Below, piece by piece: positions 1 through 11,284 of a stretch of DNA of 64,000 nucleotides; positions within the stretch are counted from its first letter, which is position 1, and each line of letters starts with the position of its first letter. The translations under genes and the position numbers were made by a program. Below the pieces are notes generated by a model. It ran no database searches, was not told where the DNA came from, and worked only from the letters and a program-made list of their open reading frames with translations. The stretch is from Quillaja saponaria. Lineage: Eukaryota; Streptophyta; Magnoliopsida; Fabales; Quillajaceae. The stretch lies in the NCBI GenBank assembly GCA_029379385.1, contig CM055612.1, forward strand, positions 7,812,001 to 7,876,000, written 5' to 3'.

Positions 1-58
1 ATTATTATTTTCTAGGTGGAGAATTATTTAGCTCTGTTAATTATCAACTAGAAACTAA

Positions 59-271
<213 letters not shown>

Positions 272-370
272 TGAGGTTTGGCTTTGGCTTCTCACCTCTG
301 CGTTGCAGCTTTCGACCACGCCAAATCCCGCTCCTAATCAGTCATTCCCCCCTGTCCTTACGTATCTGTG

Positions 371-950
371 AGTTTCCAACTCTTCGTTTGTTTCAATTTT
401 GGCATTGAATTACATTTGTGCTTGCTTTGATTATTGAACTCAATTGATAGCTAGAAGAACATAATTAAATGTTAGGAATTGTTTGATGCATTAATTTGGA
501 TGTGGGTTTCAATTTCTGAGTCTAATAATGACTCTGATATTTTCTGGATTTCTTAGCTCATGAATGTGTATATCTTTAATGTGGTATGTTTAGCTGGTGA
601 TACAGAGTGTCTTGAGTTTTTGCATCCTTCATGGGTATTGCCATGATCCTAAGTGCTTTTTTTTTTTTAATTGCTTAGAAAGCCTAAAAGAAAGGACTCG
701 GAAAGATTTGAATTTTACATCACTCCTCATGCAGATTACTTTTAGAAGGAAAGGCCTAACAGCATCAGAAAATTTATCTTGAGAAGTAAAGCCATTTTTC
801 CGTCCTTAACTAGTAGCTTAAACCTTTTGAGTGTCTTTTTAAATATAGTATTAGACTTAATTTGCTTAAGTCAAGGACTTGTGCTTTTTCCATGCTGACA
901 GACACTTAAACATGTTCTTGAGGGGTTAATATTGTGCATATGTTTATGTC
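371..950. other. AT-rich stretch without a clear gene
   Basis: No convincing coding region was found. A short frame around 680-735 has a protein-like look but lies between stops and has no clear splice signals. If the fragment at 98-270 is a real exon, this would be intron, or exons too decayed to read. Confidence 0.4.
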
Positions 951-982
951 TGAGTGATGCAGAACTCAAGACAATGTCTGAG

Positions 983-1483
983 TGATGTAGAACTCAAGAC
1001 AGAGGAATTCTTGGAGCAACAAAACAGAAACAAGAAGAAGAAAAAAGTAAGTTGTAGGCTTAGGTTTTAGTATTTTCTATTTAATAGAAATTACCACTTT
1101 AGTATTATTAGGAATTAATATTTTATTAGAAGTTACTTTTTTTTTTAAATATTTTCTATTAATTAGAAGTTACTTTTTTTTTTTTTTTTTAGGAGTTTTT
1201 TTTTTTTTAATATTTCTTATTAATTAGGAGTTACTCTTTTATTAGGAATTTTTGCTAGTTGAGCAAGTATCCTTAGTCTTTTAGGGTTTATCCTAGTCTT
1301 TTATAAAAGACAGGTTTTGCTAGTTTGTAAGACACAATTTTTATCATAAAAGTTTATACTTAAGGGTGTTTTGATATTTTGCTGGTGGATTCCAGTTTAT
1401 TCCTTAAAGATTTAGTCTTGTGCTAATCTTTTCTAAGCTTAGTTTTATGCTAGCTTAGGTTCTTTCATAATTCCGTTGTGTCA
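983..1483 (+). repeat. 5' LTR of the Ty3/gypsy element
   Basis: It begins TGATG and ends GTGTCA, matching the TG...CA rule, and is homologous to 4775-5192. Long T runs interrupt it around 1138-1208. Immediately upstream (about 955-982) a 28-bp copy of its own first bases occurs, a small tandem duplication of the LTR start. The exact start is therefore uncertain by 28 bp. Confidence 0.7.
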
Positions 1484-1485
1484 GT

Positions 1486-1497
1486 TATTATCAGAGC
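1486..1497 (+). other. Primer binding site, initiator-Met tRNA type
   Basis: The 12 bases two nucleotides after the LTR end match the plant tRNA-iMet primer site TGGTATCAGAGC at 10 of 12 positions. The position directly after a TG...CA repeat supports both the LTR boundary and the plus-strand orientation. Confidence 0.6.
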
Positions 1498-1512
1498 AGC
1501 TTTTCTGACTGA

Positions 1513-4500
1513 ATGGCCAACGAAAACAGTGATCGTGGGTTGGAGGATATTTGGCAAACAATCACTGAAACTTGAGATGCACAAAAAGAAGCAACTGAGA
1601 CTATTCAAGGGCAAATAAACTAGATTTTGGGAGCTCTAGAGCAGTTGAGGGTTGATTTTAATGGAGGAGCAGTAGCAATTAATAGGGAGCAAGGAAGGGA
1701 AGTGGCCCCACCAATGGAGCAACCTATTAATAGGCGTGTACCTCAAAGACTAATGCAAAATAGGAAAAACCAAGCACCTGTCCAACAAATTCCAGCACTT
1801 GTCTAACCAGATTTCCAAGGAGGAGATTCAGATGAAGATGTAGGAGGGTATGGATATTATGGGCAGCAACAAGGAAGAAGGAATAGAGAGTTTGAAGACT
1901 ATAGAGTGAAAACTGAGATTCCAAACTTCAATGGAAATTTAAATATTGAAGGCTTTCTTGATTGGCTGTGCGAGGTCGAGAGATTTGGTGAGATGATAGA
2001 AGTATCAAAAGAGAAACTAGTTAAAACAGTAGCCTTCAAGCTTAAAAGTGGAGCAGCTGTATGGTAGGACAATTTGCAAAAGGATAGACAGAGAAAGGGG
2101 AGGAGTCTGGTGAAACAATGGAGGAAGATGAAGCAACTTTTAATGGAGAGGTTTTTGCCACCAGATTATGAGCAGCACCTCTTCCAAATGTATCAAAACT
2201 GTAATCAAGGCAGCAAAACAGTGACATATGAATAAATTTAATACGTTGTCAGCTAGAATAAACTACTGGGAACCTGAAAATCAGAAGGTAGCAAGATTTA
2301 TCGGTGGACTGAAGCCCTCAATCAAGGAGAAGATAAGCCTTCAAGTTTATTGGAGAGTTGATGAAGTTTATAATATTGCTTTGAAGGCTGAATCATTAGA
2401 GAGTTCTTCAAGGAAAGCTGAGAGAGCTAGAACTTACCAAGAGCATGTATAACTAGCAACTAATAATGGAAGAAATATGCAATTTGATCAACCAAGGAAA
2501 GTCCGAGAAGCTCCTAATATAGAGAGGAAAAGGGCAATAGCAACTACCAGTGGAAAAGAAACTCTTAAAAATTTTAATCCCTATGCTCTACCAAATATGG
2601 GGGTTTGTTTTAGATGTAGACAGCCTGGACATATGTCCAATAACTGTCCCGAGAGAAGGAGGATAAATCTAGTAGAGAATGAAGGAAATTTACAGGAGGA
2701 TATTGATAAAATTAAAGAATATGATGGGGCTGAAGTTGTTGCTGAAACAAGAGAGGAGAATGTGCATGTTGTTAGGAGGTTGTTGTATACTCCTAGGGAA
2801 GAAGAACCACCCAGAGGAGGAACATCTTTGAATCTTTCTGCACTATTGGAAGAAAAGTGTGCAAAATGATAGTTGATAATGGTAGTGGAGAGAACATAGT
2901 TGCCAAACAGTTGGTGGACCATATGAAGCTACCTACAGAAACTCATCCGCAGCTATATTCCATTGGCTGGATAAAAAAAGGACCCTCTGTAAGGGTAACC
3001 AAAACTTGTTTAGTACCAATTTTCATTGGGAGGTACTATAAAGACAAAGTTTTGTGTGATGTTGTTGACATGGATGCTAGCCATGTATTATTGGGTAGAC
3101 CTTGACAATATGATGTGGATGCTATGCATAAAGGGAGAGATAATGTCTACCTATTAACATGGAATGGTCACAAGATTGCTATGAGGTCGACAATAGAGAC
3201 TCAAGAACTACCTAAAACTTCTAAAGTAGAGGGTAAAATTTTGGTATCTATTGTCAAAACCAAGGGAGAATTTGAAAGGACAGCAAAAGAAGCAAAAGAA
3301 ATCCTTGTTGTTGTAGTTAAGGAAGTGTTGTTGGGCAAAAAAGAAGACGACAATGAAGTGCCTAGAGAGGTGCAACCATTGTTGGAGGACTTTTCAAACC
3401 TAATACAATTTGATTTACCTGATGAGTTGTCTCCAATGAGAGATATCCAGCACTATATAGATCTTGTTCCAGGTGCTAAGCTTCCTAATTTACCTCATTA
3501 CTACATGAATCCTAGAGAAATCGAGGTATTAAGGGAGAAGGTCGAAAAATTGCAGAAGAAAGGCTTGATCCTTGAGAGTATGAGTCCTTGTGTAGTTCTT
3601 GCATTGCTCACACCAAAGAAAGATAGCAGTTGGAGGATGTGTGTTGATAGCCGTGCTATAAACAAGATCACAGTGAGGTACAGATTTCCTATTCCACGCC
3701 TTGATGATATGCTTGATCAATTGCATGGTTCCAAAGTTTTTTTTAAAGATTGATTCGCGAAGTGGTTATCATCAAATACGGATTAGACTTGGGGATGAGA
3801 AAACTGCATTTAAAACCAAAGAAGGCTTGTAGGAGAGGTTGGTTATGCCATTTGGCTTATCCAATGCTCCTAGTACTTTCATGAGAATAATGAATCAAGT
3901 GTTGAAGCCTTTCATTGACAGATTTGTTGTGGTTTATTTTGATGACATTTTGATATATATTAAATCAAAAGAGGAGCATCTAAAGCATCTTAGAGAAGTG
4001 CTGAAAGTTTTACAATGGAATAAGCTTTACATAAATTTGAAGTGCATTTTTTTGACTGATAAGCTACTGTTCCTGGGGTATATAGTAAGTTCTGAAGGCA
4101 TACATGTTGATGAGGAGAAGATTAACGCTATTTAGGAATGGCCAGCTCTAAAAACAGTGAGTGAGGTACTATCTTTTCATGGTTTAGCTACATTTTATAG
4201 AAGATTTATTAAAAATTTTAGCTCTATCATAGCCCCAATAACTAATTGTTTGAAAAAAGAGTAGTTTGATTAGAATAAAGAAGCTGAAGGGAGTTTTGTT
4301 TTAATTAAGGAAAAGCTAGGTACAGCTCCTGTGTTAGCATTACCTGATTTTGAAGCCTTGTTTGAGATTGAATGTGATGCTAGTGGTGTTGGAATTGGGG
4401 CTATTTTATCTCAGAATAACAAACTAGTGGCTTTCTTCCGTGAAAAATTAAATGAATTTAGACGAAAGTGGAGTACCAATGATAAGAAATTTTATGTTGT

Positions 4501-4814
4501 TGTGAGGGCATTGAGGCATTGGAAACATTATTAAGTATAAAAGGAATTCATCCTTTACACTGACCATCAAGCCTTGAAATTTATCAATAATAAAAAACAC
4601 TTAAGGAATATGCATGCTAGGTGGTCAGCTTATTTGCAAAAATTTCCTTTTTATGATGAAGCACAAGTCTGGTGAGCTTAACAAGGTGGCTAATTTATAC
4701 GAGTTTTATTCTGAAGAGGAACCTTTTTATCCTGACATTAACTCAAGGATGAGTTCTTTCCAAGTGGAGGAGACTGATGCAGAACTTAAGGCAGAGGAAT
4801 TCCTGGAGCAATAA
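1513..4814 (+). pseudogene. Broken gag-pol gene of the Ty3/gypsy element
   Basis: Gag begins near ATG 1513 and is interrupted by several in-frame stops. A retroviral-type CCHC knuckle (CFRCRQPGHMSNNC) lies near 2605-2650. The aspartic protease core ([11 protein letters not shown]) starts near 2866. Reverse transcriptase runs from about 3440 to 4140, with the catalytic YFDDIL box near 3936-3953 and [13 protein letters not shown] near 3843. A frameshift lies near 3740 and an in-frame TAG just before 3839. The RNase H portion (about 4331-4640) shows the [15 protein letters not shown] motif. Integrase is absent. The final codons run into the 3' LTR. Such polyproteins assemble virus-like particles and copy the element RNA, but this copy is inactive. 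Confidence 0.85.
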
Positions 4815-5192
4815 AATAGAAGCAAGAAGAAGAAAAAAGCAAGTCGTAGGCATAGGCTTTAGTATTTTCTATTTAAGAGAAATTACCGCTTTAGTATTTT
4901 ATTAGGAGTTAGTATTTTATTAGAAGTTACCTTTTTTTTAAAAATATTTTTTTATTAATTAGGAGTTACTCTTTTATTAGGAATCTTTGCTTTTTGAGCA
5001 AGTATCCTTAGTCTTTTAAGGTTTTTCCTAGTCTTTTATAAACGACAGACTTTTCTAGTTTGTAAGACACAGTTTTTATCATAAAAGTTTATACCTAAGG
5101 GTATTTTGATATTCTGCTGGTGAATTCCAGTTTATTCCTTAAAGATTTAGTCTTATACTAATCTTTTCTAAGCTTAGTTTTATGCTAGCTTA
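4775..5192 (+). repeat. 3' LTR of the Ty3/gypsy element, end missing
   Basis: It is homologous to the 5' LTR and starts TGATGCAGAAC directly after a purine-rich stretch (AAGTGGAGGAGAC) that can serve as the polypurine tract. It is shorter because the T-rich interior has contracted and the last bases are gone. Homology stops at 5192 and unrelated, exon-like sequence follows. Confidence 0.7.
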
Positions 5193-5206
5193 TGATTGCT
5201 TGCAAG

Positions 5207-5347
5207 TGCCACTTAAAGAGGGAAGATTTTGCAAGACTCTGCTTGATGAATTAATTTCAAGATATAAGGCTTTCCTATTATAACAGGCTGTTCAAAAGGA
5301 TCTCCCGTTCTTCTATCAAATATTCTACTTTTTCCGGGATACTCGGG
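5207..5347 (+). pseudogene. Exon-like fragment of an unrecognised gene with one stop
   Basis: Between an AG at 5205-5206 and a GTGAG donor at 5348, one frame reads 46 codons of strongly protein-like sequence (Leu, Lys, Phe and aromatic rich, with motif [12 protein letters not shown] near its end). It is broken only by TAA at 5281-5283. I cannot name the family. It starts 14 bp after the truncated 3' LTR, so it may belong to the same gene as the fragment at 98-270, split by the retroelement. It may also be unrelated. Confidence 0.35.
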
Positions 5348-5951
5348 GTGAGTTAGTTTTATAAAAGAGTTTAGGTTATTTGGTGTTAATATTACGGATG
5401 GCCGTTTACTAAATGGTAGTAGGTGGTACTAAAGTTGTTAGGTGCCGATAAAACAATATAGAAAAGCGGGTGACTGTTTCAAACTTGTATAATATCAACT
5501 TCCTGATCTTCTAGCTGAAGTGTTTGTGTAAATGGCATTTTTCAATACTAATATACTATACAACTATGTCATTACATAGATTGGTGACAGGATAATCAAT
5601 TTAGAATAATTCACTCTGGACCTCATTCCCTTAATCTATTTGTTGTTGATGCATCATGTTTATGAACAAATCTTTAAGTGGTGGTGCTTGGTTGGGTGCC
5701 TTCACAGAGACTTGCATTGACATAGTTTTCTTTCCTTTCTTTCCCACTATTATACTTGACAGGAGACTTTTCTTCCGAAGAACCCATTATGGAATTCTCT
5801 CTTGTATTCTGAAGATCGAAAATCCAATATCTAAAGAAATGTAGCATGTTTGTTGTTCCCTTGCTCTAATGGTCAAGTAACCATATGAACACAAACGTCT
5901 GTTTCTGTTCTTGTCATACAGTGTTGTCTATTATCTGAAGGTACTCCATTC
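5348..5951. other. Intergenic stretch, nothing recognised
   Basis: AT-rich sequence with a short open frame at 5656-5844 whose composition does not resemble a known protein. I see no RNA gene or structured repeat here. Confidence 0.4.
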
Positions 5952-6976
5952 CAGTAGTGTTTTCCTTACAGAAAGCAACACCTTATCTAGTTTACAAACC
6001 AATGGCTTATCAGTTTTATCAATGCATTTCTTGTTCTATATATGGTAGGCCCTATCAATTTACTCCTAAAATTACACAAGGCCAGTGGTTATACTTGCTC
6101 TGAATGTTAGATAGAATGACAAATGCATTAGGCAGAACTTTAATGGTTAGCTTTATTCAGCCTACCCCTTAACATTTGAAGAGCAGTTGAATGCATGAAA
6201 CTTAAGGATTAGATGGCAACCATGAATTAATGAGTTCATGAGTAAACATTTTATGAGAAAATGGTGCATGAGACCTTGCATTTGAGTCCTGCTTAGGATA
6301 TTCTCAGTACATGCAAAAACTTATACAGGAATTTCTACTAGTGAAAAAAAAAAAAAAAAAGTTATGACAGAAAGGGTAAGCAGCGATGCCTGTGCTCCAT
6401 AAGTCTCTAATCTTTGGAAAGTCCACACTGTGGTATATAAGAAGGTGAGGTAAAACTGACTCTAGTTTGTTTGCAAGGAATAAGGTTGCAAATATATGTA
6501 CAAACCTTGAGCAGCATGATCACATGTAATTATAGAGCTCCTATGTGTACGGAACAATTTTTGTTCGTGTAACCTCATTCATAAAGGAGATCCCATGCAC
6601 CAAACAATTTTTTTTGGCTCTGCTGAATCTCCAACTAGAAACATGTATCTGGTCCTTCTCATCATTTAAACCCGTTCATTCTTTACCTGAGGGGACCATG
6701 TCCATGACAAAGAATGGCCAATTGGTGTAATAATGTCCCAGCCTTGGAGTTGGAGATACGGCAATGGGTATGATAGGGATTCTCCAATTTTGAATGGATT
6801 GTAATTTGACAGTTGGACATACCGCAATGGTTAAGATAGGGATGACAATTTAATCTCCCATGCCAGATTGCCTATTTTTAATGGATCGGAATTTGACAAG
6901 TTTGGTTTGCGTTAACCTCATATTCATCATACCTTATTTGATTCAGTCATTAATGAATCACTAATCTTATTTTAGA
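5952..6976. repeat. ~1-kb direct repeat, copy A
   Basis: This block is collinear over its whole length with 9127-10095 (copy B). Many blocks of tens of bases are identical, for example around 6280-6340 against 9440-9500 and around 6695-6765 against 9855-9930. The differences are substitutions and small indels, including an A run near 6343-6360 that is short in copy B. No coding frame is shared. The copies lie in the same orientation and flank a copia relic. Confidence 0.85.
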
Positions 6977-7005
6977 GCTCTCGATTAATTTTACTAATAT
7001 TCATA

Positions 7006-9050
7006 TTATATACTTGTAAACAAAATAAACACAATAAAAATTAAGAGTTTGCAGTAGTGGAATGCTATTAATAAGATAAGTAGTTGAGAGAATTGCATCT
7101 CCCAATAAATTTTCGGAACATTCATTGTGAGTATCAATGACCTTGCTATCTCCAATAGATATATCATCTTCCGGTTAGCTGTAGCATTCTGAACAAATGT
7201 ATTAACACAAGTAGTTTGATGAACTCTATCATGATTATGCAGATAATTATGAAAGCATCTCTCGTTAAACTCTATAACATTGTCACTTTGCAAAATTTTA
7301 ACTCTAACAGCGAACTAAGGACATATCATCTTATGAAACATTTGGAAGCACTTGAGCACTTCATTCTTTTCATGCATCATTTATATCTAGGTAGTGCAAC
7401 TATAACAAGGTAACAAACTACTTATAACTAGATAAAGAGACAACGCGACTATATATGGCCCATACATCATAATGAACAATTGCAAATGTGTGTTTCATAA
7501 ATTCACAAGCATCACAAGTCAAATGGTTTAGAGTACAATTTTTAAGTAAATTAGGAAATATATTTCCTAAAACCAAAAAGGATGGGTCGCCTAAACAACG
7601 ATGTCACTAAACTAACTCTTGTTGAGAATAAGTGGTAGAACTATTTTGGAGAGCTTAACCACATAGACTAGCTTTAGACAAGATCTTTGTGTCGTACTCC
7701 ATCAAATACAATTTATCACGCTCTTTATAGTAGCAAATTATTTTTCTCATTCCCAGTTCCTAAAGGACACAACAGGATGAATGAAAAATAGCTATACAAT
7801 TTAAATCTTTAGTAATAATACTAATAAACAAAAAATTCATAAAAATTAAGAAACATGAAGAACAGAGGATAAGGTTGAGGTAGGAGTACAATGAATGGAA
7901 CCTTTCTTGAAATGGATCATAAGGAATTATCGGCTGCTCCAACATTTTCTTTACTTGAGCAGGAAAGTAGGAAGAAAAACTATTAGAGGTACCAGTCATA
8001 TGGTCTGAAACACCAGTGTTTATAATCCAGAATTTTGAATCAATAAAATGAGCACTCAAAGCAATTTTTTGACTGCCTATTTGAGCAAAATTAGAGGAAG
8101 ATAAAGATGTCATAGAGGGGTTACAATGCAATCTAAGCCATTAAGTGCTTGAAACATCATAATTCTCCTTTACTAAAAGGAGTAGAGTTTGGGTTTTCAT
8201 TAGGCAAATGTCTTGCAGCTTTCGAAAAAATATCATTATGACCTCCCAATTCACTACCCCTAGACTAACCTCCGTTAAATTCCATGGTAACAACCTGTAG
8301 TTTTGTTCCCCACAGTGGGGTAGCTTAACAAAACAAACAATCCCTGCAAAAAAGGAACTCGCTATCCAGAGAACACAATTCAAGTTGCAAATAGCTAAAA
8401 ACAACTTAATTTTAAGGTAACTCAATCCCTTATAGATCCTCTTTGGCACCAATTTGAAGGATAGAAACCAGTTGAAACCACAGAAATATAATCCAGATCA
8501 GATTCAATTCATAGCAAAAAGGAACCACAAGAAGGAAAAAAAAAAACTTCAACAAATCTACACAATAACTAGACAGTCCCCAAAAAAAGCCAACAACGCA
8601 AGCAATACCCTAAAACAAGCGAGAATATAAGCCAAACACCCTCCAAAGCCTCTTTTTGTTCCAAATTTGTGGACAATCCTTTTAAAATTTTTTTTTTTCT
8701 TTCCAAGTCAACTATAAAGTAATATTCCTACATCTAAATCGGAGCCAAAAGAACCCTAGGAGTAGATCAAACCAGCTAAAAACTTTCTAGATCTGACAAT
8801 TTCAGAGATCGTGAAACCTAGGTCCCAGACAAGAAAACATATTGAACTTTCAAACAAAGGAATATTGGGATAAAATTTTGGTGTTTTGGTTTGCTGTGGA
8901 CTATGAAAATTTTTGTCTAAAATTTTTCTTGTTTTGTCATGGCCGGTCAACGGCAATAGTCTACAACGGTGGTTGCAGTGGGAGTTGGTTGCTCTCATAC
9001 CAAGTTCAGTTTTGGAGAAAATATCTTGTTGTGTATTATTAAATAATTAC
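7006..9050 (-). mobile_element. Ty1/copia retrotransposon relic, partial
   Basis: On the minus strand, a protease segment with WIINTGVSDHMTG lies near 7990-8050. Gag-end residues precede it (8060-8300). An integrase-core segment containing FHNYLHNH and HQTTCVNTF, ending near MNVPKIYWE, lies at 7080-7293. Protease followed by integrase before any reverse transcriptase is the copia order. Reverse transcriptase and RNase H are missing. A possible 5' LTR (about 8466-9050, TGTAAT...CTTCA on the minus strand) is followed by a weak tRNA-Met-like primer site near 8440-8465. No matching 3' LTR was found. Frames carry stops and shifts. Confidence 0.75.
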
Positions 9051-9057
9051 AACCTAT

Positions 9058-9079
9058 GAAATATATATATATATATATA
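9058..9079. repeat. AT dinucleotide microsatellite
   Basis: A run of about ten AT units between the copia relic and repeat copy B. Confidence 0.8.
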
Positions 9080-9126
9080 AAAGATAAATACTGAAAAATC
9101 CCTATATAACTAAATATTTACATCCA

Positions 9127-10095
9127 ACAGTTTTCCTTACTTACCTAGTTTACAAATCAATGGCTTATCTGTTGTATCAATACACTTCTTTTTCTATGTG
9201 GTAAGCCCTACCAATTTATAGCTAAAATTGTGACACAAGGCCAGGTTATACTTGCTCTGAATGTTAGATAGAATGTCAAATGCGATAGGCAGAATTTTCA
9301 TGGTTAGCTTTTTGCAGCTTTCCCCTCAACATTTGAAGAGCAGTCGAATGCATGAAACTTCAGGGTTAGATGGAAAACATGAATGAGAACTCATAAGTAA
9401 ACATCTATACGAGAAAGTGGTGCATGAGCCTTTGTATTTGAGTCCTGCTTAGGATATTCTCGGTACATGCAAAAACTTATCCATGAATTTCTACAACCAG
9501 TAGTGAAATAAAAAAGTTGACAGAAAGAGTATGCAGCAATGCATGTGCTCTATAAATGTCTAGTCTTTGGAAAGTCCATACTGTGGTATACAAGGTGAAG
9601 TGAAACTGACTTTAGTTTGTTTGCAAGGCATAAGGTTGCAAAAGATATGAACACATTGAGCAGCATGATCAAATATTTATGTAATTATAATATTTTTTAA
9701 GGAGATTTCTATGTGCAAGGAATTATTTTATTTTATAATTTCACTTTTAAAGGAGATTGAATAATTTTTTTTAAAATCTGCTAAATCTCCAGCTAGAAAC
9801 GTGTACATCTGGTCCTCCTCATCATTTAGCCCGTCCATTTTTAACATGAGGGGACCATGTCCATGACAAAGAATGGCCAGTTGGTGTAATAATGTCAGAG
9901 TCTTGGAGTTAGAGATACTGCAATGGTTAAGATCATGGGAATGACAATTTAATCCCTCATGTCAGATTTGCCTATTTTGAATTAGATCATTTTTTGAATG
10001 GACCAGAATTTGACAAATTTAGTCCGGGTCAATCTCAAATTCATTCTACCTTGTTTGTTTCAATCATTAATGAATCACTAACCTCATTTAGAAGG
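9127..10095. repeat. ~1-kb direct repeat, copy B
   Basis: Homologous partner of 5952-6976 in the same orientation. After its end the two flanks diverge, apart from an A run at 10147-10165. Confidence 0.85.
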
Positions 10096-10538
10096 TTAAC
10101 GGAAGGATTTGATGAAAAACTAACCAAATATAAAAGTCGCTCTAAAAAAAAAAAAAAAAAAAAAATTTAATAAATGTGGGCCCCATGCACCATATGAGTT
10201 GAAGAATCAAAACCATGCATATACAAATTAAGAGTACTAAGAAGAAAGAAACCTGATCAGTTGTGGTTGAGAATAAAAGAGGGTGACATTTCCTTGGTAG
10301 GGATAGAAGAAAACAAAAAATGTTAACCAGATTATAAGAAACACCCTCATCATGTTTTTGCCTACGTACCATAATAGTTAATTTATCACAAATTCCGTGG
10401 TATATTTTTGGGAGGTTTTTTTTTTTTTTTTTTTTTTTTCTCTCACAAAATATATATTTATATATAAATATTTTCTAAGAAAAATATACAAGGTTTTGTT
10501 CTAATTAGCAATTAGTGTCCAACAAGTAACGCTTAAGG
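10096..10538. other. AT-rich intergenic stretch with A and T runs
   Basis: Contains a long A run near 10147 and a T run near 10418-10439. No gene was recognised. The minus-strand frame at 10142-10372 starts inside the homopolymer and is not convincing. Confidence 0.5.
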
Positions 10539-10790
10539 TTTGTTTGGTGCATCGTATAGGATTGTATAGTATATGATTATATAATATATTAGACTATATA
10601 ATTTTACCTTTGTTATATTGTTGTCTTATCATTATTCTTCCACTGTATAGTTTTATATTATCAATAATAGAGTAAGAGGGGTCAGCAGTATAAGTTTATA
10701 TTATATATCATGCTGATATTAAACACTGTATAAAAGTCAACTAAATAGTTATATACTATTCTGTTATCTTTATACGATGCGCCAAACGAA
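10539..10790. mobile_element. Small MITE with terminal inverted repeats
   Basis: The ends GTTTGGTGCATCGTATA (10542-10558) and TATACGATGCGCCAAAC (10771-10787) are inverted repeats matching at 16 of 17 positions. Matching may extend three bases further on each side. The 250-bp interior is AT-rich and non-coding. Size, structure and lack of an ORF fit a non-autonomous DNA transposon. A clear target-site duplication was not identified, so the superfamily is open. Confidence 0.7.
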
Positions 10791-11284
10791 ATATATGTAT
10801 ATGAATCTTTGGTGGTAGCAAACACGAAGCAACTAATTTGGTACTGATTATGCCTTCATGCCCTTCCTTAACTCATAATAGTTGGATTGATGTTGATGTA
10901 ATTAGGCAGTTGGGAATCAATGTTTCCACAGAAGTCTCAAGCATTCCCATACCAAAAGAAAACTTCTTTCTTTACTCCATAATTAATTCCTATGAGCAAT
11001 TCCTTAAAATCAAGTATGCTAATTTAGAACCAATTCAAACAATTATCAACTTGTTAAGAATGTTGTGGGTTTAAAAAATTAAAAGACAACGACTATGGTG
11101 AGAATTATGTCACTGTTTTATGTATTATCTATCCCATGTAAGTCATGTTTTCAAATTCTAAATCCTTTCATCAATGTTTGTTGCCTTCATGGCATGTAGT
11201 GGGTAATGATCACATGTTAATTTGGCTAAAATTGATTTCATCAACTAGATGATCATATATTGTTTATCTTCCTCTATCGTAGTA
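10791..11284. other. Intergenic stretch, nothing recognised
   Basis: A 78-codon plus frame at 10838-11074 has no recognisable motif and no splice context. I regard it as chance in AT-rich DNA. Confidence 0.4.

Larger units (their letters stand above)
983..5192 (+). mobile_element. Degenerate Ty3/gypsy LTR retrotransposon lacking integrase
   Basis: Two homologous direct repeats (983-1483 and 4775-5192) bracket a gag-pol region read on the plus strand. Domains appear in the order gag, CCHC zinc knuckle, aspartic protease, reverse transcriptase, RNase H, which is the Ty3/gypsy order. After RNase H the frame runs almost directly into the 3' repeat. No integrase zinc-binding, DDE core or chromodomain sequence is seen, so the element cannot be autonomous. 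Frames are broken by many stops and shifts. The repeats differ by many substitutions and indels, which argues for an old insertion. The right repeat lacks about 26 bp at its end. Confidence 0.85.

Noticed and set aside
8756..9042. Overlapping open frames on both strands
   Set aside because: They fall in the likely LTR of the copia relic and match no protein family I know.
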